64,000 nt of DNA from Pyrobaculum sp. 3827-6 (GTDB taxonomy: Archaea > Thermoproteota > Thermoprotei > Thermoproteales > Thermoproteaceae). The notes under the pieces were generated by a model. That model did no database searches, was not told where the DNA came from, and saw only the letters and a program-made list of their open reading frames with translations. This document shows, in pieces, positions 1 to 8,571 of this stretch. The stretch spans positions 124,001 through 188,000 of the forward strand of contig NZ_JAOTQN010000004.1 of the NCBI RefSeq assembly GCF_025641885.1, read 5' to 3'. The first letter of the stretch is position 1. Every line of letters begins with the position of its first letter. Position numbers and translations under genes: made by a program.

Positions 1-675
1 CTGCATACGGTAAACTGCCCACCGCTCTATCCAGGTTGAGGGGCCGAGCGCGGCGCATACAGCCCCCAGCCTTATCAAGGACTCCAGCGCTCCCTCCGCT
101 ACCCGAGGATACGTAGCGGCCGAGAGGAGTGGGTTTTAGGCAGGTCGTCGGGCGAGGACGTCGCGCCTCCAGCCACCTGCCCCACGTGTGGGGAGTTCTG
201 GCGTGGAGAGGCACACCACCGACACATCCTGCCTATCTCCAGGCCACACGTAGAAACCTTCACCACGGCAGAGCCGAACCCTCCCTCTATATCCCACCTA
301 CACACAACACTGAGAGCCGGGCCTCTCCCTCTGCCAAGTCGCCGTGTCACCCACATCCCGACGACATCCACAATATAAACGCTCTAAGGCACCTTAATCT
401 CACTCCCAGAGACGGATCTGGTAGAAGCCTTGCAACTCATCCACAAATCACCAATAGCTCAGCTCTGCGCCTGCACTCGCAGAGGAGGTGAATGGACCCC
501 CTCCTCAGCTGGTATACGACACATTCGTGGTTAGTGGGGGGGGGTGCCAAGATCGCTACCTTGAGGTAGCCTAACTCAGCCAAGGGGAAGAATATTCCTT
601 TCATAATAATGGAAACAACTTCCGTCAAAGCGGAGACACGTCTGCTTACTAGTTCTATCTAACGGAGCAGGTTAT
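1..675. other. No convincing gene; possible edge fragment on minus strand
   Basis: No complete gene is supported here. On the minus strand one frame is open from about position 135 to the window edge and reads like protein (it contains ALESLIRLGAVCAALGP), so a gene may begin here and continue to the left, but its start and family cannot be settled. The overlapping open frames at 99-371 (minus) and 129-491 (plus) have no recognisable motif and look like chance frames in GC-rich DNA. Confidence 0.3.
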
Positions 676-2334
676 CTACTCGTGGGGGTTTGCGCCGAGT
701 GCAATTTCTACCGCTTCTTCGGGATCCTTGGCCTCCACCGCCCCCTCGTCTATGAAGAACTTAAAGGCGCGCCAGACGTCTTCTGCGTCTGTGCTGGGCC
801 TCATTACTATTACGAGTTTGCCGGCTTTAATGCCGTATTTCACCTGGTACTTGGTGCCCCAGCCCCTTTCTCTGTACCTAGACTCCGGGATGATTACAGC
901 TCTCGACATACCCGAAATTATCCTATTTCTCGCGGCCAGCATCTGGTCGAAGCCTCGCCTAGCGTCGTCACTAAAGGCGTACTCAGCCACCGCAGTTGAG
1001 TCGTCTCTTTTGAGAAAATACGAAATCTCGCGGTACAGCACTATATGCGTTCGGCGCGGCTCGGTGGACTTCAGCACCCTCTTCCACAGCGCTGGCCACA
1101 CGCCTATGACCCAGCCGCCGGCTGAGCGCGCGCCCTTTACCGCCGCCCTGTCGACGCCCCTGGCTAAACCCGTCACCACCGGCACGCCCCTCTTAGCTAA
1201 GAGGCGGCCCACCTCCGCCGCCGCCTTGAGCCCGCTTTCAGTGGGATCTCTGGTCCCCACCACAGCCACAGGCCACTCGACGAAGTTGAGAGGCCTCCCC
1301 ATACGAAAAATTAACAATGGTGGGTCCACCACGCCGCGGCCGTATTCCATGAGGAGCTTTGGGTACTCGCTCCACCCCATGGGAAGCGGCACAGCCCCCA
1401 GCCTAATGGCCAACTCCAGCGAGCCCCTCAGCTCCGCGGCCTTTTGCTGAGCAAGGCTAAATGAAGGAAGCTGTCTAAGTAAGCCTACAAGCTCAGCTCC
1501 GTCCTTCAGTTTAGCGGCTAGACTCCTTATGGGATCCCACTCCCTCCGCCAGTGTATGGCCGCGCTGTATATCTCAGCCAGCTCGTCCAGAGTATAAGGA
1601 TAATTGTCGTCATAATAATCATGAACCTCATATATCTCTTTCACGATACACATACCTACGTCCTTTATTACAGCATCGCGTGAGATGACTGCGGCGTATA
1701 CCCTCCGGGCCCCCGCCTCTCTCAGCTTTTTAGCCAACGCCGCCACAGAGGCGCCCGTAGTCCTAACGTCGTCGATAATAATCGCCACAGGCCTATCCAG
1801 CTGTTTAAGCACCACCAAGTTCTCATCGTGGCGCCTCACAGCACAATCAAAATTTTCTCCACAAGCATTTCTAATTTCAGTAGAAGATATTGGCGACTTC
1901 TTCCCTACAACGTCTTTTTCAAGTTTTATGCGATATCCTCGTTGAGTTAAGCTATTTACGACAACTCTGGCAAGCTCAAGCGCCTGGTTATAACCCTTCT
2001 TTTCGTTTAGATGCTTGGGCATTGGTACAACAACTGCGCTTTTTAACTCGCTCGACCACCTACTCTCTACTACAAACGCCATAGCTACTCCCAGCTTTTT
2101 AGCAACTTGTGCAGATCTCTTAAGTTTCAGAATATCACGGGATGCTTGGTTCTCAAAACCAGCCTCCTTAGGGTAGTAGAAGCAGAGAGCAACAAAATCA
2201 TCAACGTAGGGAAGCCCAGCAGACGACACCTCACACGGCAGATAACGCGCCCCCCTTATCCAATCAGTAGAACGACACAAGATCTGATCCCCCAAGTGGA
2301 GAAAACCCCAGAAACACCTAGCTACCGCTGGCAT
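676..2334 (-). CDS. ComF-type phosphoribosyltransferase fused to DprA/Smf-like domain
   Basis: A 552-residue two-domain protein. Residues about 100-220 match the ComF phosphoribosyltransferase family: a VVPMP strand, the family's GYNQ motif near 114-117, and a PRPP-binding loop IIIDDVRTTGAS at 185-196. Residues about 305-550 match DprA/Smf, a Rossmann-fold protein that loads RecA on single-stranded DNA in bacteria: VAVVGTRDPTESG at 357-369, VTGLARGVDRAA at 387-398 and ARNRIISG at 468-475. In bacteria ComF and DprA are separate proteins, both needed for natural transformation. Here they are one chain, in a presumed archaeon. A linker of roughly 85 residues (220-305) joins them. The N-terminal 60 residues lack the CxxC zinc ribbon of bacterial ComF. 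The role could be handling of incoming DNA or nucleotide-derived signalling; this is inference. No neighbour on the same strand forms an obvious operon with it. Confidence 0.85.
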   Translation of the reverse strand: MPAVARCFWGFLHLGDQILCRSTDWIRGARYLPCEVSSAGLPYVDDFVALCFYYPKEAGFENQASRDILKLKRSAQVAKKLGVAMAFVVESRWSSELKSAVVVPMPKHLNEKKGYNQALELARVVVNSLTQRGYRIKLEKDVVGKKSPISSTEIRNACGENFDCAVRRHDENLVVLKQLDRPVAIIIDDVRTTGASVAALAKKLREAGARRVYAAVISRDAVIKDVGMCIVKEIYEVHDYYDDNYPYTLDELAEIYSAAIHWRREWDPIRSLAAKLKDGAELVGLLRQLPSFSLAQQKAAELRGSLELAIRLGAVPLPMGWSEYPKLLMEYGRGVVDPPLLIFRMGRPLNFVEWPVAVVGTRDPTESGLKAAAEVGRLLAKRGVPVVTGLARGVDRAAVKGARSAGGWVIGVWPALWKRVLKSTEPRRTHIVLYREISYFLKRDDSTAVAEYAFSDDARRGFDQMLAARNRIISGMSRAVIIPESRYRERGWGTKYQVKYGIKAGKLVIVMRPSTDAEDVWRAFKFFIDEGAVEAKDPEEAVEIALGANPHE

Positions 2335-2791
2335 ACACCCACTCCAGCAATCTAAAGCAGATTAAAAGACTCACCACGCCGCTCCACCTGGCGATCAGCC
2401 AAACCACAGACAGCAGTAGTAGGGACATTCATATCTTCTCCACGTATAAAAACTCTAGGAGAGAGAAAACCGAAAATAAGGTACATTCGACTTATAAAGG
2501 GCCAGGTCGCCTACTGAGACCGGGGAGGAATTGATGGAGACGCCGGATTTTGAGCCCAGGTTTACTCCCCATGGCAAAAGCCCTACAAACTGAGGATTAG
2601 ACCAACACTACGATATTTCTACCCCTACAGCACGGCACATAGCCAAAGAGACGAGACATTGAAATACATCCCAGCGGAATGCCTAAAGAGCATAGACAAG
2701 CCACAACAAAAATGCCACCCCTAATCATTTGAGAGCATCCACAACCAGTAAAATCCAAGCAAAACTACGCAAAATACACACAGAGGCAAGG
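2335..2791. other. Intergenic stretch with a promoter-like site and a short open frame
   Basis: About 450 bases without a confident gene. A TATA-like CTTATAAAG lies near 2490 on the plus strand, followed by GGGGAGGAA and an ATG at 2534, which leads the doubtful small frame described separately. Nothing else stands out, and no sign of a mobile element was seen. Confidence 0.4.
2534..2724 (+). pseudogene. Possible small frameshifted gene, unidentified
   Basis: After a TATA-like site near 2490 and a purine-rich GGGGAGGAA, an ATG at 2534 opens a frame of about 19 codons (METPDFEPRFTPHGKSPTN) that stops at 2591-2593. A different frame overlapping the end of the first (PYKLRIRPTLRYFYPY...) runs on to a stop at 2722-2724. 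The two together could be one gene of about 62 codons broken by a small indel. No family is recognised, and both parts could be chance frames. Confidence 0.2.
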
Positions 2792-2917
2792 TGGTGGGCC
2801 CGCCGGGATTTGAACCCTATCCCAAGCCCCCACGCGGGGGCTTGACGGGACCGCCCGGTTATGAGCCATACGCGGGGCGCTGCCCCAGGGCGCTCCACCT
2901 GGCTGAGCTACGGGCCC
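2792..2917 (-). tRNA. tRNA with CAU anticodon and two introns
   Basis: Read on the minus strand, the acceptor stem GGGCCCG (from 2917) pairs with CGGGCCC at 2796-2802, followed by discriminator A and an encoded CCA (2792-2794). The D arm is GCTC...GAGC. The anticodon arm becomes perfect (CCCGG-CTCATAA-CCGGG) only if about 20 nt, with a GGGGC-AGC-GCCCC hairpin, are removed between positions 29 and 30. The T arm (CCGGG-TTCAAAT-CCCGG) forms only if about 29 nt, with a 9-bp hairpin (CAAGCCCCC-GCGT-GGGGGCTTG), are removed within its 5' strand. The mature length is then 74 nt plus CCA. The CAU anticodon fits elongator tRNA-Met or tRNA-Ile2; the initiator is less likely from the acceptor sequence. 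Introns at such non-canonical sites are known in Thermoproteales. Confidence 0.9.
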
Positions 2918-3193
2918 CCTCGCTTCTATAACTGTGCTTGTTTTTTAAGTTTTTCTCTGGGGGTATGCCCAGGTCGGCGCATGTGGGCTCTAGGCGGATC
3001 GACGCCTCTGGTGCGCTTTTGGCGAGGCGCTTCCGCCTTTCTTCTCTGCTCTACCTCTCCATTCCCAAGTCCTTCAACGCGGCAACTGTCTTTTGGTAAT
3101 CCGCCTAGCGCTACCCCTTCTTCTCTTCAGAGGTGCCAGACGCCGCATATAGTCTTCGCCGTAGTTCCTCCGCATACTGGTGTACGTTGCTCC

Positions 3194-4414
3194 TCAAGTG
3201 GGGGGCCCGGTGGATCTCTTCCCGTAGCTGGCCAGCAGTGCGGCCGCGGCGGCGAGTCTGGCCGCCGCCACTAGGAGAATAGCCGGCGTGGGGCCTAGCG
3301 CGGCCCACAACGCGGCTACCAGGGGGGTCGCGACGCCGGGGAGGTTTGCCGTGAGGACCGCGTTGAGTGCCACTAGCAGGCCTCTGTGGGTTTTGAAGAC
3401 GTCTGAGACGTATATGTTTAACGCCGCTCTGTATATAGACGCCAGGGAGACGCTTCCCAGCATGGCGTAAGCGAAGATGGGCGCCGCCGGGCTGAGCAAC
3501 GCGAATAAGGCTATGAAGGGGAAGTCGGCGAGTAGCAGAGCCGCCATGAGCCGGGGGATCGACTCTCTGTACTTATCCACGAGGTGTCCCAGCGCCAGCG
3601 AGATGGGTATGGGCACGAGATTGTAGAGGGTAAAGAACATGGCGATCTCGCGCTCCGACATGCCCACAACCTCTTTTAGGAAGGGTGCTATAAAGGGCGA
3701 GATTGCGAAGGAGATGCCGAGGAGCGTCATCACGGCGAGTACTCTGCCGTATACACGAGAGGTGAATACAGTTTTCAACTCCCTGAGGTAGCTGAGGGAG
3801 GTGGATGCAGAGACCCTCCTCGCCGTCTCTATGAGGAGGAATCTGGCGGCGAGGCCCGCGGATGATATCGCCAATATGACGTAGATAGCCCACGTATGTC
3901 CGTGGGAGGCGGCGATTAGTCCCAGGGCAAAGGAGCCGGCGGCGTACGAGGCGTATGAGAGGGCGGGGCCTATTGAGATGATCTTCCCCCTCCAGTTCTC
4001 GGGGACGGACTCTATACGCATGACGAAGGAGGCCGACGTGGGGAGGCCGTCTGCGACGTAGAACAGCAACACCGCCAGCGGGATGAGCTCCGGCTTCAAG
4101 AGGCATAGGATTGAGGAGATGTACACCACGTCTGTAATTATCAACGTGGGCTTCCGCCCAATTCTATCGGCTAGGTAGCCCCCCGCCAGGTTGGCGATAG
4201 AGTCTAGCACCTGCGCCGCGAGCCTCACCACGGCGAAGACGGCGAGGCCCCAGTCGTACAGCTTGAGGGATAGGTACCACGTCAGAAACCCGTTTATAAA
4301 CCCCTTACTGTAGCCAACTCCGTAGAGGATAGCTACGTTCCGCTTAATCCACGCCATGAGGGGCCAGCGACGCCACTTTGGGCCTGCGGCGCGTCTCTGC
4401 CCACGTCCCCACAC
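3194..4414 (-). CDS. MFS transporter
   Basis: A 406-residue major facilitator superfamily protein of typical length for a 12-helix transporter. The loop 2-3 signature GGYLADRIGRKPT is at 78-90, after two hydrophobic helices; alternating hydrophobic segments fill the rest. The GTG at 4414 is used because a TATA-like element lies upstream near 4447-4455. However, the first 20 residues are basic and non-hydrophobic, and the ATG at 4357 (MAWIKRN) would give a more usual N-terminus. Substrate unknown. A second MFS protein is encoded at 38131-39354. The gene appears to be transcribed alone. Confidence 0.85.
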   Translation of the reverse strand: MWGRGQRRAAGPKWRRWPLMAWIKRNVAILYGVGYSKGFINGFLTWYLSLKLYDWGLAVFAVVRLAAQVLDSIANLAGGYLADRIGRKPTLIITDVVYISSILCLLKPELIPLAVLLFYVADGLPTSASFVMRIESVPENWRGKIISIGPALSYASYAAGSFALGLIAASHGHTWAIYVILAISSAGLAARFLLIETARRVSASTSLSYLRELKTVFTSRVYGRVLAVMTLLGISFAISPFIAPFLKEVVGMSEREIAMFFTLYNLVPIPISLALGHLVDKYRESIPRLMAALLLADFPFIALFALLSPAAPIFAYAMLGSVSLASIYRAALNIYVSDVFKTHRGLLVALNAVLTANLPGVATPLVAALWAALGPTPAILLVAAARLAAAAALLASYGKRSTGPPT

Positions 4415-4530
4415 GCGCCTACCGACGGTTTTGCCTCGGACCTTTCATATATCTCTCCTTTTACTTCGTTTACCATAATAGAAGTAGGAGGCAACTTTAA
4501 AAACTTTCTTTTTTTACATCTCTCAACTCA

Positions 4531-4884
4531 ATGGATATGTATGGCTCTTTTTATCGGCTTCGACGAGGCCTATGTACTCCACCACAACGCTTCCGTGGGT
4601 TTAGGGGTACTAGGGAGGGTAGGAGGGTTAGGCTTGCCGACTTCATTGCGGCGTTTATGCCTACGGGCTACATGCTGGCGGTGGCTAGTGTGCTTGAGAA
4701 GGCGGCGGGGGTTGCCCTGGTGGATTTGACTAACGTGGCTTTGAATCTGCAGGAGTTTCAATACAACGGGCTGGATAGGGCGGGGGTCTTCAGCAGATAT
4801 CCCTCTCTTGAGTTTGTGGAGGAGGACGTGAAGAGGCTCGCCGCCGCCGTGTTGGAGCTGGCGGCGAGGCTGGGGGTGGGTTAG
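4531..4884 (+). CDS. Hypothetical protein, possibly HEPN-like
   Basis: A 117-residue protein with no certain family. The C-terminal two thirds (from about residue 35) look helical, with a QYNGLDRAGVFSRYP stretch followed by EEDVKRLAAAVLELAARL, loosely like the end of HEPN-type proteins. The start at 4531 sits about 28 nt after a TTTAAAAA element at 4496-4503, so the mRNA would be leaderless. The first 30 residues are arginine-rich and unlike the rest, and another frame from ATG 4541 also reads well (MALFIGFDEAYVLHH), so an early frameshift is possible. The ATPase gene starts 46 nt downstream on the same strand. Confidence 0.45.
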   Translation: MDMYGSFYRLRRGLCTPPQRFRGFRGTREGRRVRLADFIAAFMPTGYMLAVASVLEKAAGVALVDLTNVALNLQEFQYNGLDRAGVFSRYPSLEFVEEDVKRLAAAVLELAARLGVG

Positions 4885-4930
4885 AAGATTTTGATCTTGA
4901 AGATTTTTATCTTGCATATCTCCGTCTTTT

Positions 4931-6235
4931 GTGTTTATTGATAGGGAGGGGGAGCTGGGGGTTTTGGAGGAGCTGTATAGAGGGGGTAGGCCGCAGTTTG
5001 TGGTGGTCTACGGCAGGCGTAGGGTTGGGAAGACTTGGCTGGTTAAGAAGTTTCTGGAGGGGAAGCGGGGCGTGTATATACACGCGCTCCGCCAGCCGAT
5101 GGGGGTGGAGCTGGAGAGGCTCGCCGAGGCCCTCTCCAGGGCATTGGGTACGTACGTGAGGGCTGACTGGGGATCCGTGGCGGAGGCGCTGGCGGGGGCT
5201 GGGAGGTTTGTGCTGGCGGTGGACGAGTTTACCTACTGGGTGGAGGAGGACCCCGGGGTGCTGTCTAGGCTTCAGCAACTGTGGGACGAGGTGTCTTCTA
5301 GAGCCCCCCTGTTTCTAATCCTCCTGTCGTCGACCGTGTCGCTTGTGGAGAAGTCTCTGTCCTACGGCGGGGGGCTCTTCGGGAGGCGGACCGCCCAGCT
5401 GAGGCTGGGCCCGTTCGCCCCGCATGTGGCTCGTCTAATGTTGCCCTTCTGCGCCGAGGAGCTGGCTGTGGCCTACGCGGTGACCAACGGCGTGCCGTAC
5501 TACATGTCGCTTTTCGAGGCAGGGCGAGGGCTCTGGGGAAATTTGGAGCGGCTCTTCTCCAAGTGGGGGCCTCTGTACGAGGAGGCGGAGAACCTGCTCC
5601 GCTTCGAGGTGAGGGAGCCCCACGTCTATCTAAACATCGTGAGGGCCATCGAGGAGGGGGCGACCACGTACTCCGAGATCGCGGACAGGTCCAGGATCCC
5701 CTCCCAGACCCTCGCCAAGTACCTGGCCGTGCTTGAAAGGCTGGAGGTCGTTAGGCGGGAGGTGCCTGTGTTGGGAAAAGCCAGGCCTATCTACGTCGTG
5801 TCGGATCTCTACGTCAAGTTCTGGATCCGCACCGTCTACAGGCACAGGGAGCTCGTGGAGCTGGGAGGCGCCGCCCCCGCGGATGTGGATAAGTACATGC
5901 AGTCGGCTTACGAGGAGGTGGTGCGGAGGGCCCTCCCCCGTCTGCGGGAGAGGGGGCTCGCGGCTGCTGGGGGCAGATGCGGGAGGTACTGGAGCGGAGA
6001 CGTGGAGATCGATCTGGTCTGCGTGGGGGAGGGGGGCTACGCGGCGTTTGAAGTCAAGTGGGCCGACTTAACCCGGGACGAGGCGGAGGAGGTGCTGAGG
6101 GAGCTCAAGGCTAAGAGCGGCGGCAGAGAGGGCCGCTACTACGTCGTGGCGAGGAGGGCCCTGGGGGAGAAGCCCCCGTGGCTCCTAGACGCCGGCGACG
6201 TATTCGAAGCCGCTCCATGCAACGCCTCACGGTAG
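4931..6235 (+). CDS. Archaeal AAA+ ATPase with C-terminal DUF234/nuclease-like domain
   Basis: 434 residues with the architecture of the archaeal Arch_ATPase/DUF234 family. Walker A GRRRVGKT is at 28-35, Walker B FVLAVDE at 93-99, and a winged-helix segment (TTYSEIADRSRIPSQTLAKY) at about 245-264. Near 359-376 an EIDLV...FEVK pattern resembles a PD-(D/E)XK nuclease core. The start is a GTG giving the family's typical opening FIDREGELG. These proteins form large paralogous families in archaea; no precise function is established. It may share a transcript with the small gene 46 nt upstream. Confidence 0.8.
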   Translation: MFIDREGELGVLEELYRGGRPQFVVVYGRRRVGKTWLVKKFLEGKRGVYIHALRQPMGVELERLAEALSRALGTYVRADWGSVAEALAGAGRFVLAVDEFTYWVEEDPGVLSRLQQLWDEVSSRAPLFLILLSSTVSLVEKSLSYGGGLFGRRTAQLRLGPFAPHVARLMLPFCAEELAVAYAVTNGVPYYMSLFEAGRGLWGNLERLFSKWGPLYEEAENLLRFEVREPHVYLNIVRAIEEGATTYSEIADRSRIPSQTLAKYLAVLERLEVVRREVPVLGKARPIYVVSDLYVKFWIRTVYRHRELVELGGAAPADVDKYMQSAYEEVVRRALPRLRERGLAAAGGRCGRYWSGDVEIDLVCVGEGGYAAFEVKWADLTRDEAEEVLRELKAKSGGREGRYYVVARRALGEKPPWLLDAGDVFEAAPCNASR

Positions 6236-6706
6236 GCGCCCCGCCAGCAACCACCTTTCGAGGCCCCTGGCGCCCCTCGCCGCCCTCTCAGCCGCAGATC
6301 TCAGCTTAGCCGCCACCTCTCTGGGATCCCCGCCGCAGGCCTCTGCCAGCTTATACGCAAGCGAGAGGAGGTGGCCAGGGTCGTGCTCCGCCTCGTATGC
6401 CCCCAGCGGAGTCACCAGCCTGAGCCTGCCCCTGTACACATACGCCTCCACCGGGCAGGGATCGGCCAGCATGTCCAGCAGAGCCGCCCCGCGCCTCCCC
6501 AGCACATACACCACCCTGGTCCTCCCGCCCCTCTCCGCCTTAGCCCACCTCAGCACCCCCAGCAACTGCGCCGCCTCAACCACGGCGAAGGCGTAGTCGC
6601 CCCACCGCCTGTAGAGGTGCCAGAAGGCCACCTCCCCGCCCAGCCCCCTAGCCATCTCAGCCGCCTTCAGCAAGTCGCCAGCCTTGACGAAGCCGTGTGT
6701 AGTCAT
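6227..6706 (-). CDS. Hypothetical protein coupled to compact DNA polymerase gene
   Basis: A 159-residue protein from the ATG at 6704-6706, which overlaps the TGA stop of the upstream polymerase gene (ATGA), so translation is probably coupled. An upstream in-frame start would extend further into the polymerase gene and is less likely. The middle (about 35-75: DYAFAVVEAAQLLGVLRW...TRVVYVLGRRGAALLDML) is compatible with a winged-helix fold. No family is recognised. The tight linkage suggests a DNA-binding or accessory partner of the polymerase (inference). Its 3' end overlaps the convergent ATPase gene by 9 nt. Confidence 0.6.
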   Translation of the reverse strand: MTTHGFVKAGDLLKAAEMARGLGGEVAFWHLYRRWGDYAFAVVEAAQLLGVLRWAKAERGGRTRVVYVLGRRGAALLDMLADPCPVEAYVYRGRLRLVTPLGAYEAEHDPGHLLSLAYKLAEACGGDPREVAAKLRSAAERAARGARGLERWLLAGRLP

Positions 6707-8394
6707 GAGGCCAGCCCGAGGGCGTGGAACTTCCACAGCCTCTCCACGTACTCAACGGCGGCTCTCCTCACCTCTTCAAGAGCCGCCGGCCTGGGCTCCC
6801 CGCCCAGCGCCAGCCAGGGGACGTAGACGACGCCGCGGCCCGGCAGGTAGAACACGTCCACCGGGTCGCATGTACACCTCTCGGCGAAGTGCCGCGCCGC
6901 GACGTGGAGGGGAGTCGCCTTCTTCACCTCGGCGAGCCTCCGCCTCCACACCGCCTTGTAGATAAACAACTGCTCGGGCGGGGCCTCCAGCAGAGCCCCG
7001 ACGGCGACGCCCAGCGGATCGCCGCCCTCCACCGCGGCCCGCACCACGTCGCGGTACCTAAGCCTCACCGCCAGGGGGAGGTCGTGCGGCCTCAGAAGCC
7101 CCCCCTTCACCTCCCAGACCCCGGCCCCCATCTTGACGTAGTTCTTCTCAGCGGCGCCGCCTCCCCTCGCCGGCGCCAGGAGGAGGACGTCCCAAACCCT
7201 CTTCAGCTCGAGCCTCAGCCCGCCGAGGGACTCGGCCCAGCGGAGCACGTCGCCCGCGCGCCTCTCCTCAACATATATAGAGTCGGTGTCGCCGTAGATA
7301 GGCGAGAAGAGGCGCCAAGCCTCGTCGAAGAGGCGGGCGGCTTCGGCCCGAACCGCGAGGAGACACGGCTCACATATCATCCCCCACCCCGCCTTGCCCC
7401 ACGCCCCTATGCCGGCGTTCATAAGCCACTTAAGTGCCTCGGACTCCCACCTATCCGCCGCGCCCAGCCTCCTCCTCAGCCACCTGCCGACGACGTCGGC
7501 CACGGGGCCGCCGTCGAAGCAGTATCTGCCCAGCACCCCGGCCTCCAGCCCGGAGGCGCAGGGCCTCGCCGTGGTTGGATCCACTCCGTACTTCACCACC
7601 AGCGATGGGAAGAGGGATTTGAAGTCGAGCTCAGCCACGCGTCTGTAGACCCCCGGCGACCTGGCCCTGGCCATGTCGAAATACGGCATGTCGAAACTCC
7701 GCCGCGAGTCCTCCACCACGTAGCCCCTCCTCTCCGCCTCGAAGTGGAAAACCGCCTCGGCCAGCGCCGCGGCTGAGTTGGTCTCCAAGACCTCCAAGAC
7801 GGCGTCCACCCCGACCCCAGTAACCGAGGAAAAGGCCTCCAGCAACCTCACCGCCTCGGCCGCGAGGAGGTAGAGAGCGTCCAGCACGTCGCCGGGGTCC
7901 CCCCTCCACGCCTTGAGAAGCCACACGTCGCCGAACCTCTCCGCGGCCTCTATCCAGAACCCCCTCCTGTAGACTAGGCGGAGGTCCACCAAGACGCCGC
8001 CGCAACGCGGCCGCCGCCCCCAGTACGCCACGTACCGCGCAGGTGGGCAACCAACCCCCCGCTCCTCCCCCATCCGCCACCTCCAGACGCCGCCCGCCAG
8101 ATGCACCGCGGCGACGCCGCCGCCGAGCTCCGGCCTCCTGCCCCCCTCTAGATAGGCCCGGACAGAGGGGGGTATGTAGGACTGCGCCACTCTGTAGCCC
8201 CTGGCGACCAGCTTCGCCCTGAGGGGCTCCCAGCGCCTCGCCGGCTCGGCGACCCGCCACACGGCGTCGCTAGACTCTGTGTATACAAACCCGCGCCTCA
8301 CCAGAGGCACCAAGTCGACTCTCTCGGCCTTTACAGGCGGTCTGGGGCCAATTACATACACAAAACAAGTATTTTCAATGATGTATATCAGCAC
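6703..8394 (-). CDS. Compact family-B DNA polymerase (PolB2-like), no exonuclease motifs
   Basis: All three polymerase motifs of family B are present. Counting from the GTG at 8394, motif A (LDFKSLFPSL) is at 256-265, motif B (LKWLMNAGIGAWG) at about 321-333 and motif C (YGDTDS) at 367-372. The catalytic aspartates of A and C are intact. The protein has only about 563 residues against roughly 780 or more for replicative archaeal PolB, and I see no DIE-type 3'-5' exonuclease motif in the N-terminal third. This resembles the short PolB2 group, many of whose members have damaged active sites; here the site looks complete. The open frame extends upstream to a TTG at 8439, adding a hydrophobic stretch that I judge untranslated. 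A coupled small gene follows. Confidence 0.8.
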   Translation of the reverse strand: MLIYIIENTCFVYVIGPRPPVKAERVDLVPLVRRGFVYTESSDAVWRVAEPARRWEPLRAKLVARGYRVAQSYIPPSVRAYLEGGRRPELGGGVAAVHLAGGVWRWRMGEERGVGCPPARYVAYWGRRPRCGGVLVDLRLVYRRGFWIEAAERFGDVWLLKAWRGDPGDVLDALYLLAAEAVRLLEAFSSVTGVGVDAVLEVLETNSAAALAEAVFHFEAERRGYVVEDSRRSFDMPYFDMARARSPGVYRRVAELDFKSLFPSLVVKYGVDPTTARPCASGLEAGVLGRYCFDGGPVADVVGRWLRRRLGAADRWESEALKWLMNAGIGAWGKAGWGMICEPCLLAVRAEAARLFDEAWRLFSPIYGDTDSIYVEERRAGDVLRWAESLGGLRLELKRVWDVLLLAPARGGGAAEKNYVKMGAGVWEVKGGLLRPHDLPLAVRLRYRDVVRAAVEGGDPLGVAVGALLEAPPEQLFIYKAVWRRRLAEVKKATPLHVAARHFAERCTCDPVDVFYLPGRGVVYVPWLALGGEPRPAALEEVRRAAVEYVERLWKFHALGLAS

Positions 8395-8542
8395 AGCTAA
8401 CAATAAGTACAGAAGAGAGAGTACATCGAAAGTAAACAACGCGGCGGACCTCTTAATCTACAAACTTCGAAGCGCCCAATCAAGTATCGAAGTGGTAAAG
8501 TTGAGAGGGTTGCTAGACGGCGTCGGGAGCGGCGGCGCGACG

Positions 8543-8551
8543 CGTTTTTAT
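8543..8551 (+). promoter_or_regulatory. TATA-like element of the candidate C/D box sRNA
   Basis: CGTTTTTATA lies about 24 nt upstream of the box C of the candidate sRNA, the spacing expected for an archaeal TATA box and a start just before box C. No coding start lies at that distance. Confidence 0.45.
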
Positions 8552-8571
8552 ACTAGGCGTCGTGTGTGCCG

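Noticed and set aside
99-371. Minus-strand frame near the left edge with a few cysteines, considered as a TnpB end
   Set aside because: The cysteine spacing does not fit the TnpB zinc ribbon and no RuvC-like motif follows.
6724-7776. A 350-codon open frame on the plus strand
   Set aside because: It runs antisense to the polymerase gene, is Pro/Arg/His-rich with no motif, and is a typical shadow in GC-rich DNA.
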